In this document: positions 54,655-64,000 of the stretch, one piece after another
How positions within the stretch are numbered: position 1 is the first letter of the stretch
How the letters are laid out: each line of letters begins with the position of its first letter
From: Siphonodentalium dalli
Taxonomy: Eukaryota; Mollusca; Scaphopoda; Gadilida; Siphonodentaliidae
Direction of reading: 5' to 3'
DNA: 64,000 nt
Assembly: GCA_032622095.1 (NCBI GenBank)
Contig: CP136066.1
Location: 91,097,319 to 91,161,318 of the forward strand
Program-made: the position numbers and the translations under genes
The notes under the pieces: generated by a model
What the model saw: only the letters and a program-made list of their open reading frames with translations
Told to the model about the DNA's origin: nothing
The model's database searches: none

Positions 54655-54747
54655 TTAAGGGGTAACTTTTCTGGATCTAGTCGGAAATATGGCTTGTTGC
54701 CATTCACTGGAAAGCTCTCCCCCAGTCGATTAATTAGAGCATTACTG
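54655..54747. mobile_element. M1 fragment
   Basis: GGGTAACTTTTCTGGATCTA through GGAAAGCTCTCCCC, then directly the right end GTCGATTAATTAGAGCATTA-CTG. Confidence 0.8.
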
Positions 54748-54818
54748 TAGCTGCAGGCGACCATGTTTTTTAACGAATTTCGGAAATAAATAATTTTTAT
54801 TTATTTGGCCCAACTAAC

Positions 54819-55801
54819 CTTTGTTCGTAGAAGATCAAACTCTGGCCTTGCTGCTTTAAAATGTGCTAATATTATATCATTTTTCATCACTTCCTTGAGA
54901 GCGTCCGTGATGTCGTGTTCAATTTTATTTGTAGCACTGATTTGGAGTCGATTGGTTTTGAAACCTGTTGCCACGCTGTTGATGGTGGTTTCCGTGCCAT
55001 AGCGTAGAAGACAAGATAAAGGTCCACTAGATTTGTCCGTTTTCATAAATGGGAAATATTTACATTTCACCTGATCGGGAAACGGTTGAGATGACTTTTG
55101 AACAACCTTACAATTTCCAGAATGTTGATCCTTGTATTGTCTATTAGCTCCTTTATTTCTATTAGTGTTACAGTTATTAGAATTTTCAACACTCTTTCTA
55201 TTATTAATATCATTCGATTCCACCGAAAAAACAATCCTATTAATATCTTCGACAAAATTTTCCTGATTCTTTAAAGTTATTTGACACAATTCTCTATCTT
55301 TGAGACTGTCTAACCACAAACCGGAGAGATCATTATTTAAATATTTAACTTTTGGTTCATCAGAATCGTCCGTATCACAACTAGATCTCACGCTGCCTTT
55401 TTTAGAACTGCAAATGGGAACCAGTGTGAAATCGTCATTGAGCTCTTGCGGGAGACTAGCTGGCGACGGTATCAGAGAAGGGCTATATCTCCCCGAGAGT
55501 GGAATAGATTTCATTGCAGCCTGACAAAGTAAATCGGCTACGTCATCTTCAAGATTGATAGTTTTAATCATGGAATCATTATGGTCTCTCAACCTTGATC
55601 CCATACAATCCTGATTGAAATCATCCTCAATTTTAACCGGACTTCTGCATCTTTCAGTGGTGTTCATTCTGGAATCCAAACACCTTTTCTCAAGTGTTTC
55701 AACATGTTTGTCCGTTTCCATACTTCCTCCTTCCTCAGTTTGTTTGAGTTCTTGCGTAATAGCATACTTCACAGAATTTGGTTGCCTGCCAATTCTGCTT
55801 G
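54819..55801 (-). CDS. Nuclear receptor, large hinge exon (post-DBD extension to LBD start)
   Basis: 983-bp exon, phase 1 in and 0 out. The acceptor is a T-rich tract ending CCAG (55802-55805); the donor is ACAAAG|GTTAGT. The first complete codons read SRIGRQPNSVKYAITQEL, which resembles the C-terminal extension right after a receptor DNA-binding domain (SRxGRxPx.. pattern). A long Ser/Asn/Asp-rich, low-complexity hinge follows: SLIPSPASLPQELNDDF, CDTDDSDEPKVKYLNND, NSNNCNTNRNKG. It ends with a helical LBD entry, TNKIEHDITDALKEVMKNDI then LAHFKAARPEFDLLRTK, which continues into IEVKNQYA of the next exon. The GTG at 55772 is not a start. SR-GR--N--K also recalls knirps-type receptors and 2DBD receptors; subfamily is open. 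DNA-binding-domain exons are not in the window as far as I can see. Confidence 0.88.
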
Positions 55802-56062
55802 CTGGAAAAAAAATACGATGCTATGAGAAAACAAAGCGTAAGAGTTTTTTTGGTATGAGATGGTAAAATGACAATGGAAGATTCATCACTGCGTCTGGCT
55901 AATACAATGTATTAGATCACAATATTAGTACATAATATGATATTGTCAAGACCTTTTCCATATATGGAGAAGAGCCGTGGGAAGACTTCAATGGGCTCTG
56001 GTGGTCAGATACATGTATGGCCAAAACGTCTAATGATAAATCAGAGCACTAACGTAAACATG

Positions 56063-57794
56063 TTCACACCAGTGTGTCGTTCTATGTTTATGGTCACATC
56101 ACTGTAGGGATCTGCGAATGGGGGATTTTGCATCGAATCGAATCTCGATATCGAATCTCCTTCCTGATATCGACATCGAATCAAATCTCGAATCAAATCA
56201 GCTAGTGATTGACATTGTCTACCATTGTGTATTTCGGTGTCTCCTGACAAAAAAAACTTCAAAATTCACTAGATACTATATAACAATGTTAATCTCCTTA
56301 AAATCTGTTAGAACTTGTGTGTGTGTTTTTTTAGGAAAATCATGACATAGGCAAGTCACTCTCAGTCTCATGGAGGGTTTGGGATATGTTGCAGTTAATT
56401 TCTATCTGACAAAATGTCATGGCGAACATGACACAAGAAGTGACAGTAAGACACTTAAAGTTAAAGACAGTTCAATCAACATATCACAAACCCCATGGAA
56501 TGGAAGTCACTTGTCCACATTATTTAATAAAGATAATAAAGATTTGACACAAGTGGACATGGGTACACCGTTCAGCTATATAATTGTTGTGGACCGATAC
56601 CAATGGTAGTTATCTGTTAAACTGTTCACCCCACAATAGATCAAACACCTACATCACATTTTCACAGTAGTTGCCTTCACGGAGGGGGTCACAGAAAACA
56701 GACCCAAGTTACAAGTGTTAAATGTTATCAACAAGAATCAACAGATCGATTTCTCGGGAAACAGAAATGAAAGTAGGAAATTTATAGGAATTCTGCCGGC
56801 AGTGTCGCAGATAACTGGTCGCACATGATGACGTTCATTTAAGAACGTATAATAGTCCGTTTGTTCTAAGGTTTCTCACTATTTCTGTACATTTCCAATT
56901 CTATGTTTTGTCACTCATAACGGAGGCGGACATTGAATTTTATTCATATAATCTGAATTGGATATATGAAGTTCTAAAAATAAGGTAATCACTGTGTAGA
57001 CAATTTACATAGTGCCGATACAGATTACAAATATATGCGGTGATTAATCACCGGTTGCGAGCGAAACACATAATTTGCATAATGCAGTCTATTCTGAGTG
57101 ACCTACATTCAAAATTACCTACGTTGGCTAACTTGGCAACATTGTGCTTCAATTTTTGTGAGTTCAGGTCATTTGGCATGTGTTATTTAGACCCAAAAAA
57201 CGAGACAACACCAAAGTAACACCGATTCGAAAATATCCGAATCAGGGGACCGATTCGGCATCGATCTCGAATCGGGTGCCCGATATCGACATCGAATCAA
57301 ATCACGAATATTCGCAGGTGTCATTCTATGTTTATGTTCACACCACTGCGCCGTTCTATGTTTATGTTCACACCACTGTGTTGTTCTATGTTTATGTTCA
57401 CACCACTGTGATGTTCTATGTTTATGTTCACATCACTGTGTCATTCTATGTTTATGTTCACACCACTGTGTCATTCTATGTTTATGTTCACACTACTGTT
57501 TCATTCTATGTTTATGGTCACACCACTGTGTCGTTCTATGCTTATGTTCACACCACTGTGTCATTCTATGTTTATGATCACACCACTGTGTCGTTATATG
57601 TTTATGTTGACACCACTGTCTTTCTATGTTTATGTTCACACCACTGTGTCATTCTATGTTTATGTTCACACCACTGTGTTGTTCTATGTTTATGTTCACA
57701 CCACTGTGTCGTTCTATGTTTATGTTCACACCACTGTGATGTTCTATGTTTATGTTCACACCACTGTGTCATTCTTTGTTACTGTTCACACCAC
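56063..57794. repeat. 30-bp minisatellite, split by a 1.2-kb insertion
   Basis: Unit TTCTATGTTTATGTTCACAC then CACTGTGTCA. About 1.4 units at 56063-56105, then about 16 units at 57317-57794. Because 30 is a multiple of 3 the array gives long repeated frames (FYVYVHTTVS or MFMFTPLCHS), which are artefacts of the repeat. Confidence 0.9.
56106..57316. mobile_element. Probable hAT-type element inside the 30-bp array
   Basis: Left end TAGGGATCTGCGAATGGGGG with ATCGAATCGAATCTCGATAT; right end GCCCGATATCGACATCGAAT then CAAATCACGAATATTCGCAG. Compare the TAGGGTCCTGCGAATATTCG element at 15694. The left flank and right flank are both units of the same minisatellite. The interior (56370-57170) shows no gene I recognise. 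The target duplication is unclear. Confidence 0.6.
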
Positions 57795-58467
57795 CAAGCC
57801 TGCAAATAGTGTGTCTATCATTTGCAGAATGATGTCCCCAGAGGGTGAATCTTGTGATGCTATCCCACACAGTGGGCTAGCATCACAAAATTCACACTCT
57901 GTGGATTTCATCATCTGCAAATTAGAAACTAATCAGAAGGGAAATAGTACAGGATAGCATCACTAAATTGACCTTCTGGCAAGACTGCAAATAGTGTGTC
58001 TGTCATTTGCAGAATGAGGTCCCATAGGGTGAATTTAGTGATGCTATCGCGCACAGTGGGCTAGCATCACCAAATTCACCCTATGGGGACCTCATTCTGC
58101 TTAGGATTCATCTTCTTGGAAATATGTATCCAATTAAGATTGTGTTTAGTTACATTTCCCTTCTATGAAGTTTCTATATCCCCTAATTTGCAGAAGATAA
58201 AATTCATAATTGAGGTGCCCAATGGGTGAACATCACCAACTTCAACTGGGGAACTTCAATCTGATCCTAGGTCTGCCATATCAGTTGAGGGCCTAAGCAG
58301 AATGAGGTCCCCAGAGCGTAAATTTAGTGATGCTAGCCCGCTATGCAGGATAGCGTCACTAAATTCACCCTCTGGGGACCTCATTCTGCAAATGACAGAT
58401 ACACTATTTGCAGGCTTGCCCTCTGGCAACCTCATTCTGCAAATGACACACACAATGTTTGCAGTAT
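57795..58467. mobile_element. H1 element containing a younger H1 copy
   Basis: Outer copy begins CAAGCCTGCAAATAGTGTGT next to the minisatellite, is interrupted at 57979, and resumes at 58419 with CCCTCTGGCAACCTCATTCT, ending AATGTTTGCAGTA. Confidence 0.75.
57980..58418. mobile_element. H1 long form nested in H1, TSD CCTTCTGG/CCCTCTGG
   Basis: 439 bp, ends CAAGACTGCAAATAGTGTGT and ACACTATTTGCAGGCTTG. Flanking 8-mers agree at 7 of 8 and are part of the outer element's own CACCCTCTGGG stem. Confidence 0.85.
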
Positions 58468-58491
58468 TGAGATTGATATTGCTTTATTTAA

Positions 58492-58741
58492 CCCTTTTTA
58501 TACAAAATGGATTCCCCCATTAAGTTATGGAGAATACAATGAAATGGTCTATTATTTATTTGGAGGGATGTTCCGGAAAAAAAGCAGTTGACAGACAGAT
58601 GAAAAGCTTATACTAGTGCAGAAGGATTCATAATCATTGGAGGGAAATGTTCAGATAATAAGTTCAACAAACGACCTATTTATTATCTGAACATTTCCTT
58701 TTATTGAAATACTCGTTAATGAGTATTTAGTATAGAAATGG
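58492..58741. mobile_element. T4 TTAA-flanked MITE, complete
   Basis: TTAA on both sides (58488-58491, 58742-58745). CCCTTTTTATACAAAATGGA to GTATTTAGTATAGAAATGG; stem GTTCAGATAATAAGTT / TTATTATCTGAAC. Confidence 0.82.
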
Positions 58742-58802
58742 TTAATTGAACAAACTAATGATTTAGGTAGACTATTCCTTGGGGATATATTATATATATA
58801 GA

Positions 58803-58930
58803 GGATCTACAACGAGTCACCAGTTTATAGCGGTATTTACAAAATGAGTCCAGTAAAATAGGTCCAGACCTAACTTACTGGACGGGTTTTGTAAATTCCG
58901 TTATAAACTGGGGACGAGTTGTAGATTCTA
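58803..58930. repeat. Inverted repeat GGATCTACAACGAGT
   Basis: Arms GGATCTACAACGAGTCACCA / GGGACGAGTTGTAGATTC and CAGTTTATAGCGGTATTTAC / GTAAATTCCGTTATAAACTG. Related in style to 20955-21105. Confidence 0.75.
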
Positions 58931-58939
58931 TTTATTACA

Positions 58940-59384
58940 TTGATCCAAAACCATGACAAAACATAGTTAAATCAACAAATGGGACGCGAAACTAACATCG
59001 GCTTCTATAAGGCATGCGATGACGTTTCACGTAACTATGAGTTGTTTGCCCACGTAAAGAAATAGTCCCAGATATTGGAACCCATAGTATTTTGAGACGT
59101 AGCATAAGGAATGTAAACAGATGACACACCGGAAGTCAAAGGTCACCTGGCACTATTTCCTGTTATTAAAATAAAACGTTTAATATCACAATTTATAGAA
59201 AGGGTTTATTGAATGGAATAAGGGTAGGATCATGTAATACATATATATTCTATATATGTATATTCCACACCCCAAGAACTGTAGCTTAAACATTAAAATT
59301 GGGATTGGTATTACCTCAATTAATTAGTGATTTAGGTATAAGTAGAATATACCTCAAAATAGCTAAAAACCTTTTCCATTAAAC
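58940..59384. other. 0.45 kb without recognisable gene
   Basis: No motif, array or splice-bounded frame identified; contains only a short ATATATTCTATATATGTATA run. Confidence 0.45.
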
Positions 59385-59790
59385 TTGTACGATGGCCATG
59401 TTTTTTTGGCCGAATGACCCTAAAATGATTTGTTCCCCCATCTACATGCCAATGTTAACATCCAGGACAAATATGATGATGATCAAATGAACAGTACGGT
59501 CTGTAGCCCATGCTAATGGATTGAATCTTGAAATCCAAGATGGCTGCTGGCAGCCATGTTTTTTGGCCAAATGACCCCAAAATGACTCATTGTTATCTAC
59601 ATGTACATGTCAATGTCAACATCCATGACAAATTTCATTATCATCAGACAAAGAGTACGACCTCTAGCACGTGCTAATGGTAAAAATTGTGAAATCCAAG
59701 ATGGCCACTGGTGGCCATGTTTCTTTGCCAAATGACCCCAAAATGACTCAGCCCACCTACATGCCAATGCCAAATTTCATAGTGGGATCT
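59385..59790. repeat. G1 internal modules, reverse orientation
   Basis: Three modules with GGCCATGTTTTTTTGGCCGA, CATCTACATGCCAATGTTAA and AATCCAAGATGGC, complementary to the modules of 16538-18797; no AGCTCAA ends. Confidence 0.75.
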
Positions 59791-59954
59791 CTGATGCCAT
59801 CATCGACCTAATATGGGTTCATGCACCATCACTATTTATTGATGCTGATTGGCTAATCACAAGAGCTGACATATTAAAATAACATAGCTTATCTGTTTCT
59901 TCCCGCTCTTATTGGTGGTGATGTTATCACATACTTTTATAATTTTTGCACATA

Positions 59955-60167
59955 CAGTAATGCTCTAAATAATCAACTCCTTAACCACATAAGAATTATG
60001 GGTAACTTTTCAGGATTTAGTCGGAAATATGGCTTGTTGCCATTCATCGGAAAGCTCTCACTGAGAGCTTTCCGATGAATGGCAACAAGCCTTATTTCCG
60101 ACTAAATCCTGAAAAGTTACCCATAATTCTGCTGTGGTTAAGGAGTTGATTATTTAGAGCATTACTG
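59955..60167. mobile_element. M1 palindromic MITE, complete
   Basis: TA-flanked, CAGTAATGCTC to GAGCATTACTG; CACATAAGAATTATGG in place of CACAGCAGAATTATGG on the left arm. Confidence 0.92.
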
Positions 60168-60200
60168 TACACCCACCGTGAAGGCCTTGTGTCCCTTTAA

Positions 60201-60835
60201 CCTTTTCATGACAGGAGATGCGCTGGAGCAGCATTACATATCCTGTGCCAGTACATTCTCTTATATATACGAGAATGTGCTGGCTTACAAGGACAATGTT
60301 AGGTTGAAGGAGGAGAGAAGATCACTCGATCATTTCAACCATCCCGGGTGCTGCCCGGGAAGTGCCCAACTATACTCTCTCTACAAGGACTTGTAATGTA
60401 AATATTGTTAGGCCAATGTATTCTCTTATATATTTGGGAGGCGACTAATTAAAGTCCTTCTTGTTAGTGCCTACTAGTAGTAGGGTGCACGGAGAGTGAA
60501 GATCCGCACTAATTCTCTCTTAATTGTTTACGCGCTGAGGTGCTGTGCTGAGGTTTATTGTTCCAGATTTGTGCGTGTGCGTTTTGTTTCCCTTTGCAAG
60601 TCGTCATCATGGAATACTATAGTGAGGGACACGTTGGGTGTGCATGGGGAAGTTGATGTCAATGGGTGTGACACTGGTGAGAGAGATGCTCATGGCCATA
60701 TTGCAAGTGATTTGAGTTGTGAGTAAAGAAAATTATAAAAAAAAATTCTCTTATATATGTGAGACTCGCATATATTAGAGAATGTATTGGAACAGGATTT
60801 TCGTAAAATTTCAGGAATCTCCAGTCATGGAAGGG
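60201..60835. mobile_element. T1 TTAA element with two foreign inserts
   Basis: TTAA ends (CCTTTTCATGACAGGAGATG and CCAGTCATGGAAGGG). A first insert near 60300-60398 carries the palindrome CCCGGGTGCTGCCCGGG and a short repeat CTACAAGGAC / TTACAAGGAC at its edges. A second, about 60437-60747, begins after GGGAGGCGAC and has no identified family. The plus frame 60496-60726 lies in it and is not recognised. Confidence 0.65.
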
Positions 60836-60839
60836 TTAA

Positions 60840-61178
60840 CACATTCATGATGGGAGCTGCATTGGTGCAGCATTAAAGACCCTGTGTCAGTGCATTCTCT
60901 TATATGTGCGAGTCTCCCCATATGGAGCCTCACATATATGACAATGCACTTGCTTACAAGGTGAAGGTAACTATTGTTAGGCCAATGTATTCTCTTATAT
61001 ATGCAAAGCTCCCTATGGGAGACTCACATATACAGTAATGCTCTAATTAATCGACCTCTTAACCACAGCAGAATTATGGGTAACTTTTCAGGATTTAGTC
61101 GGAAATAATTATGATGTGGTTAAGAGGTCGATTAATTAGAGCATTACTGTATAAGAAAATGCATTGGCACAGGGCATA
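60840..61178. mobile_element. T1 element abutting the previous one, carrying a nested M1
   Basis: Shares the TTAA at 60836-60839. GGGAGCTGCATTGGTGCAGC and two TATATATG hairpins; the second is split by M1 at 61033-61149. The right end is decayed near CACAGGGCATAGG. Confidence 0.7.
61033..61149. mobile_element. M1 MITE (117 bp) nested in a T1 hairpin
   Basis: TA-flanked short form; inserted between CTCACATA and TATAAGAAAATGCATT, the TATA of the T1 stem. Confidence 0.9.
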
Positions 61179-61743
61179 GGGGGAACATGTGTCCCTTTAA
61201 AGTGTTTCTATATATCACTTGCTCTAGCTTCAGAGCTCTCCTCTTATGTAATTAATCAACAATTGATTAAACCAGAAACAATGACAGGTACACAAGGATG
61301 TCAGCTGGATATAACACAAAGTTCCCAATGTGTCAATGACCATGACAGGTCAGTTAATGTATAAACTAAAGGTCTAATGGGTGCATCCATTAACCTATAT
61401 TTCAAAACTGCTTGTGTGGTTATGCTCTACATTACTAGTACATTAGCTTGCCTTGTTATGGTCTACATTAAACAACATTGACCTGATTTGTAGTCTTGGG
61501 TTTAAATACAATATGGCAATGTGTATTCTATGGTTTCAACAAATCTCAACGGTTTGGCCATTTCTGCTTTTGCATTGAAACATCCTCCCATAAAAAGACA
61601 CCATATTAATTAATTAATTTGCGTAACGCTACAATACACGACCTTGGTAATAAGGCAATGACATTCAATCGTAGTCAAATAGCAGGGGTTTACAACAGAT
61701 AAATAAATAAATAGTTCAATAAATAGTGATCAATAGTATGACT

Positions 61744-61856
61744 ACAGTAATGCCCTAAATAATTGACTCCTTAACCACAGCAGAATTATGGGTAACTTTT
61801 CAGGATTTAGTCGGAATATGGCTTGTTGCCATTCATCATAAAGCTCTCAGTGAGAA
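61744..61856. mobile_element. M1 left half only
   Basis: CAGTAATGCCC through AAAGCTCTCAGTGAGA; the right arm is absent and the sequence passes into a different repeat. Confidence 0.85.
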
Positions 61857-62255
61857 CCATAACTCCGATCTAAGGGCCATAAATCAGGTTAAAAAAAATC
61901 GGATAAACCTGGTTATCAAAGATATTGTTATGAAAGATAAATTTTCCTGATATGAATGGAATCGGTTGATGTTTGTTCAAGTTATCTGTTCGGACGGACA
62001 AAAAAAAAAAAATCCAGATAAACAAATATGAATAACTTTAAAAACGGAAAATACGGGAAAATCGATTGAACACTCCATTGAATGCTTTCATAGCAGTGAA
62101 CATCCAACCATATTGCATCCAGATCCAACAACTGGTGTTTGAGATCTGCCCGGATGGACAGATGGAAAAATGGAGGATAAATGTCCGGAGGGACGGATGG
62201 ATGAGGTCAATCCAGAATACCCCCATTCTCTTCGAGAGTGGGGGTATAATTATGA
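61857..62255. repeat. Degenerate dispersed repeat ending GGGGGTATAATTATGATA
   Basis: ACCATAACTCCGATCTAAGG, CGGACGGAC with an A tract, CAGATGGAAAAATGGAGGAT and GGATGAGGTCAATCCAGAAT are typical of the 'gggccataa... tccagaatacccccatt' repeat style. The open frames here are spurious. Confidence 0.6.
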
Positions 62256-63440
62256 TAGCATTATATTAATTAAACACAGCAGCTAGTCTTCAATTCTTCA
62301 TAAATAAATGTGTGGAACCTGCATGCAACCATACCAAACAATAGTACACTATATTAACATGACAAGCCAGTCAATGACTGTTGAGACATCCCCCATAAGT
62401 TAAAACATGTGGACATTTCAGTCCAACAGTTTAACCGAAAGTAGGAGAATATGGAATGTTGGTCTAAAATTGTCCATGGAATACTAGATGGAAAATCCAT
62501 AATTCTAACCTATTTTTGGTGGGGAAATCAAATTTACAACAAATTTTGTATCAGGCATGAAATTTCCAAATGTTGAACATTTTGATCAACACTCCCTGCC
62601 TGTTGCCCTCACCTACCCTCCTCCATCAGTTCGGAAATAATTAGAAATCTATATCATATTATACCAGAAGCAAACTTGGAATTCAACAGCATAGATGGTA
62701 TGGGTGGGGAGAGTTAAATCTCTGCCACTAATCTGGCCCTATTTGAACCAATGTAAATTTATCCAAATCTATGAGATCCCTTCATCCAGTAATTTCAAAC
62801 GGAATATTTTAAGAGTTGAAGAGAATTCATTTTCTTCAAAAGTTGTTACAAAATTTAGGGAAGGGTTATAAGCATGACACCAGCGATAATATTTCCTTGA
62901 AATTATCAGCATAATAAAAGATCTACACCTCATTAGCATAGTAAAAAAGAGTTAACAGTCTATATATACATTTACCTTAATATTTTAACGCCTGTTTAAA
63001 TATATCTATAACTGATTATTGACAAAAAAATATTATCACAGTAATCCATTATATCAGTACCCAACTTGAATTCAGAAGCTCAAATAAGTTATCTCATGAA
63101 GGGGTTAAAGTATATTGGTTCAGTGTGGTAGTTTCAAATCTCAATGCTCTGCCCCGATTCACATTATCCAAGGACCTCGCACACTCATTGGACGCAAAAG
63201 TGCTAAATCGGTATCTCTTCCATATTTTGACAACCAGATATTGAAACAAATCCATATACCGGTAATAGAATATATGGCTACAGATACCATCTCACTCACT
63301 TGTAAAGAAAAAATATAATTTGTTGACAAGGTTAGACTGCTTTAGAATAACACATGGGATTCCATCCCATATTTAAATTGAACTTTAATGACCCCATTCT
63401 CCCCAGCTTTATTTGTTTATCAAACATGTCAGATAAGATC
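62256..63440. other. 1.2 kb without recognisable gene
   Basis: No convincing exon, array or inverted repeat on either strand. It lies upstream of the receptor's large exon and is presumably intronic if the DNA-binding-domain exons are further right. Confidence 0.45.
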
Positions 63441-63449
63441 AGAATGATC

Positions 63450-63545
63450 ACCAGGGTTCGGGCTACCACTTGCCAAATTTGCCAATGGCAAAAAATATTT
63501 TCATTTGGCAAAAAACAAATTCATTTGGCAAAATTTTTGGCAAGT
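63450..63545. repeat. Short inverted-repeat cluster of CACTTGCCAAAT / ATTTGGCAAAA
   Basis: CAGGGTTCGGGCTACCACTT, then four copies of (A/T)TTGGCAAA in both orientations, ending TTTTTGGCAAGTGGG. Possibly a small hAT-type MITE end; the family is not assigned. Confidence 0.45.
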
Positions 63546-63748
63546 GGGTTTTAATTATGACTATCTAGATAATCTAGTCATATAACATAATGTGGATTAT
63601 TTGTTACCGTGTGCCGACTTACCGATAATACAAAGAGAAACCCGATCAAGAAATCTATGAACATAATGTGGTCGGCAGTGAAAAGATCAAGTGATCTTCT
63701 ACTTCACGCAAAACAAAATTGATTCTGGTATAAGTAATGTGTAAACTG

Positions 63749-63861
63749 CTCTCAGTGAGAGCTTTCCGATGAATGGCAACAAGCCTTATTTCCGACTAAA
63801 TCCTGAAAAGTTACCCATAATTCTGCTGTGGTTAAGGAGTCAATTATTTAGGGCATTACTG
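63749..63861. mobile_element. M1 right half only
   Basis: CTCTCAGTGAGAGCTTTCC through GGGCATTACTG-TA; the left arm is missing. Confidence 0.87.
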
Positions 63862-64000
63862 TATGCTTTGATGACAGATATTTTCAGTTTGGTAACCGTG
63901 TAGAAATATTAAACGTAGTTTCCGGGATAAAAACATTAGATGTTCCTTCAATTATCCCAATTATACCCTCAATTAAATATGGCAAATAATTTTGAAATTT

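Noticed and set aside
54805-55866. Plus-strand frames opposite the receptor hinge exon
   Set aside because: They are shadows of the 983-bp minus-strand exon, which has matching splice sites and phases.
57180-57957. Two long frames with decapeptide repeats (FYVYVHTTVS, MFMFTPLCHS)
   Set aside because: They are in overlapping frames of a 30-bp minisatellite, so openness follows from the period being a multiple of 3. The frames run into a transposon on both sides.
60496-60726. 76-residue frame rich in charged residues
   Set aside because: It is inside an insert in a T1 element, with no recognised motif and no splice or start context.
55900-64000. Search for the receptor's zinc-finger DNA-binding exons
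   Set aside because: No C-x2-C...C-x2-C segment with a GFF(R/K)R-type helix was found on the minus strand in this interval, so I place those exons outside the window.

Overview
The window is animal (eukaryotic) DNA: AT-rich, with spliced genes, very high transposon content and no operons, Shine-Dalgarno sites or prokaryotic genes. The proteins (a mitochondrial-type pyruvate carboxylase and a divergent nuclear receptor) and several repeat styles (AGCTCAA...TTGAGCT elements with repeated 'CCATCTTGGATTT' modules, degenerate 'gggccataactc' repeats) suggest a lophotrochozoan, most likely a mollusc. That taxon is an inference; no species can be named.

Only two host genes are clearly supported, and they point toward each other. 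(1) Positions 1-7395, plus strand: the 3' end of a pyruvate carboxylase gene. The last coding exon (7147-7395) encodes the biotin carrier end with its AMKME biotinylation site. Just upstream, in what must be the last intron, lies a 6.9-kb satellite array of a 31-bp unit. (2) Positions 40123-55801, minus strand: five exons of a nuclear hormone receptor gene, covering the segment after the DNA-binding domain, a long hinge and a complete ligand-binding domain ending in an AF-2 helix. Splice phases agree at every junction (1, 0, 1, 1, 1). The DNA-binding-domain exons are not seen and probably lie beyond 64000.

The rest (about 7.4-40 kb between the genes, the receptor introns, and 56-64 kb) is mostly small non-autonomous DNA transposons, many of them near-perfect palindromes. 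Working names used below: M1, mariner-like palindrome with CAGTAATGC ends at TA (about 21 copies or fragments). H1, hAT-like, CAAGCCT ends with clear 8-bp target duplications. T1-T5, TTAA-flanked piggyBac-like families (T1 TTAACCCTTTCATGAC, T2 TTAACCCTTTCAGTGCC, T3 TTAACCCTTTACCCAAC, T4 TTAACCCTTTCTATAC, T5 TTAAAGGTAC). G1, AGCTCAAC...GTTGAGCT elements. There are also four further tandem arrays, a small BEL/Pao LTR retrotransposon relic (47965-49184), and several local tandem duplications whose breakpoints fall in M1 palindromes.

The most unusual object is at 40946-44766 in the last receptor intron. An H1 element with an intact TACATGTA duplication is itself split by a 3.45-kb element with TAGTCAGGTTCGAAA ends and an ATTA duplication. 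That inner element carries two decayed, oppositely oriented copies of one protein gene (EEADTR, DVDVLVLLLG, AFHALTGCD motifs and a Cys-rich tail), which form a giant inverted repeat. It may be an undescribed mobile element or a gene-capturing transposon.
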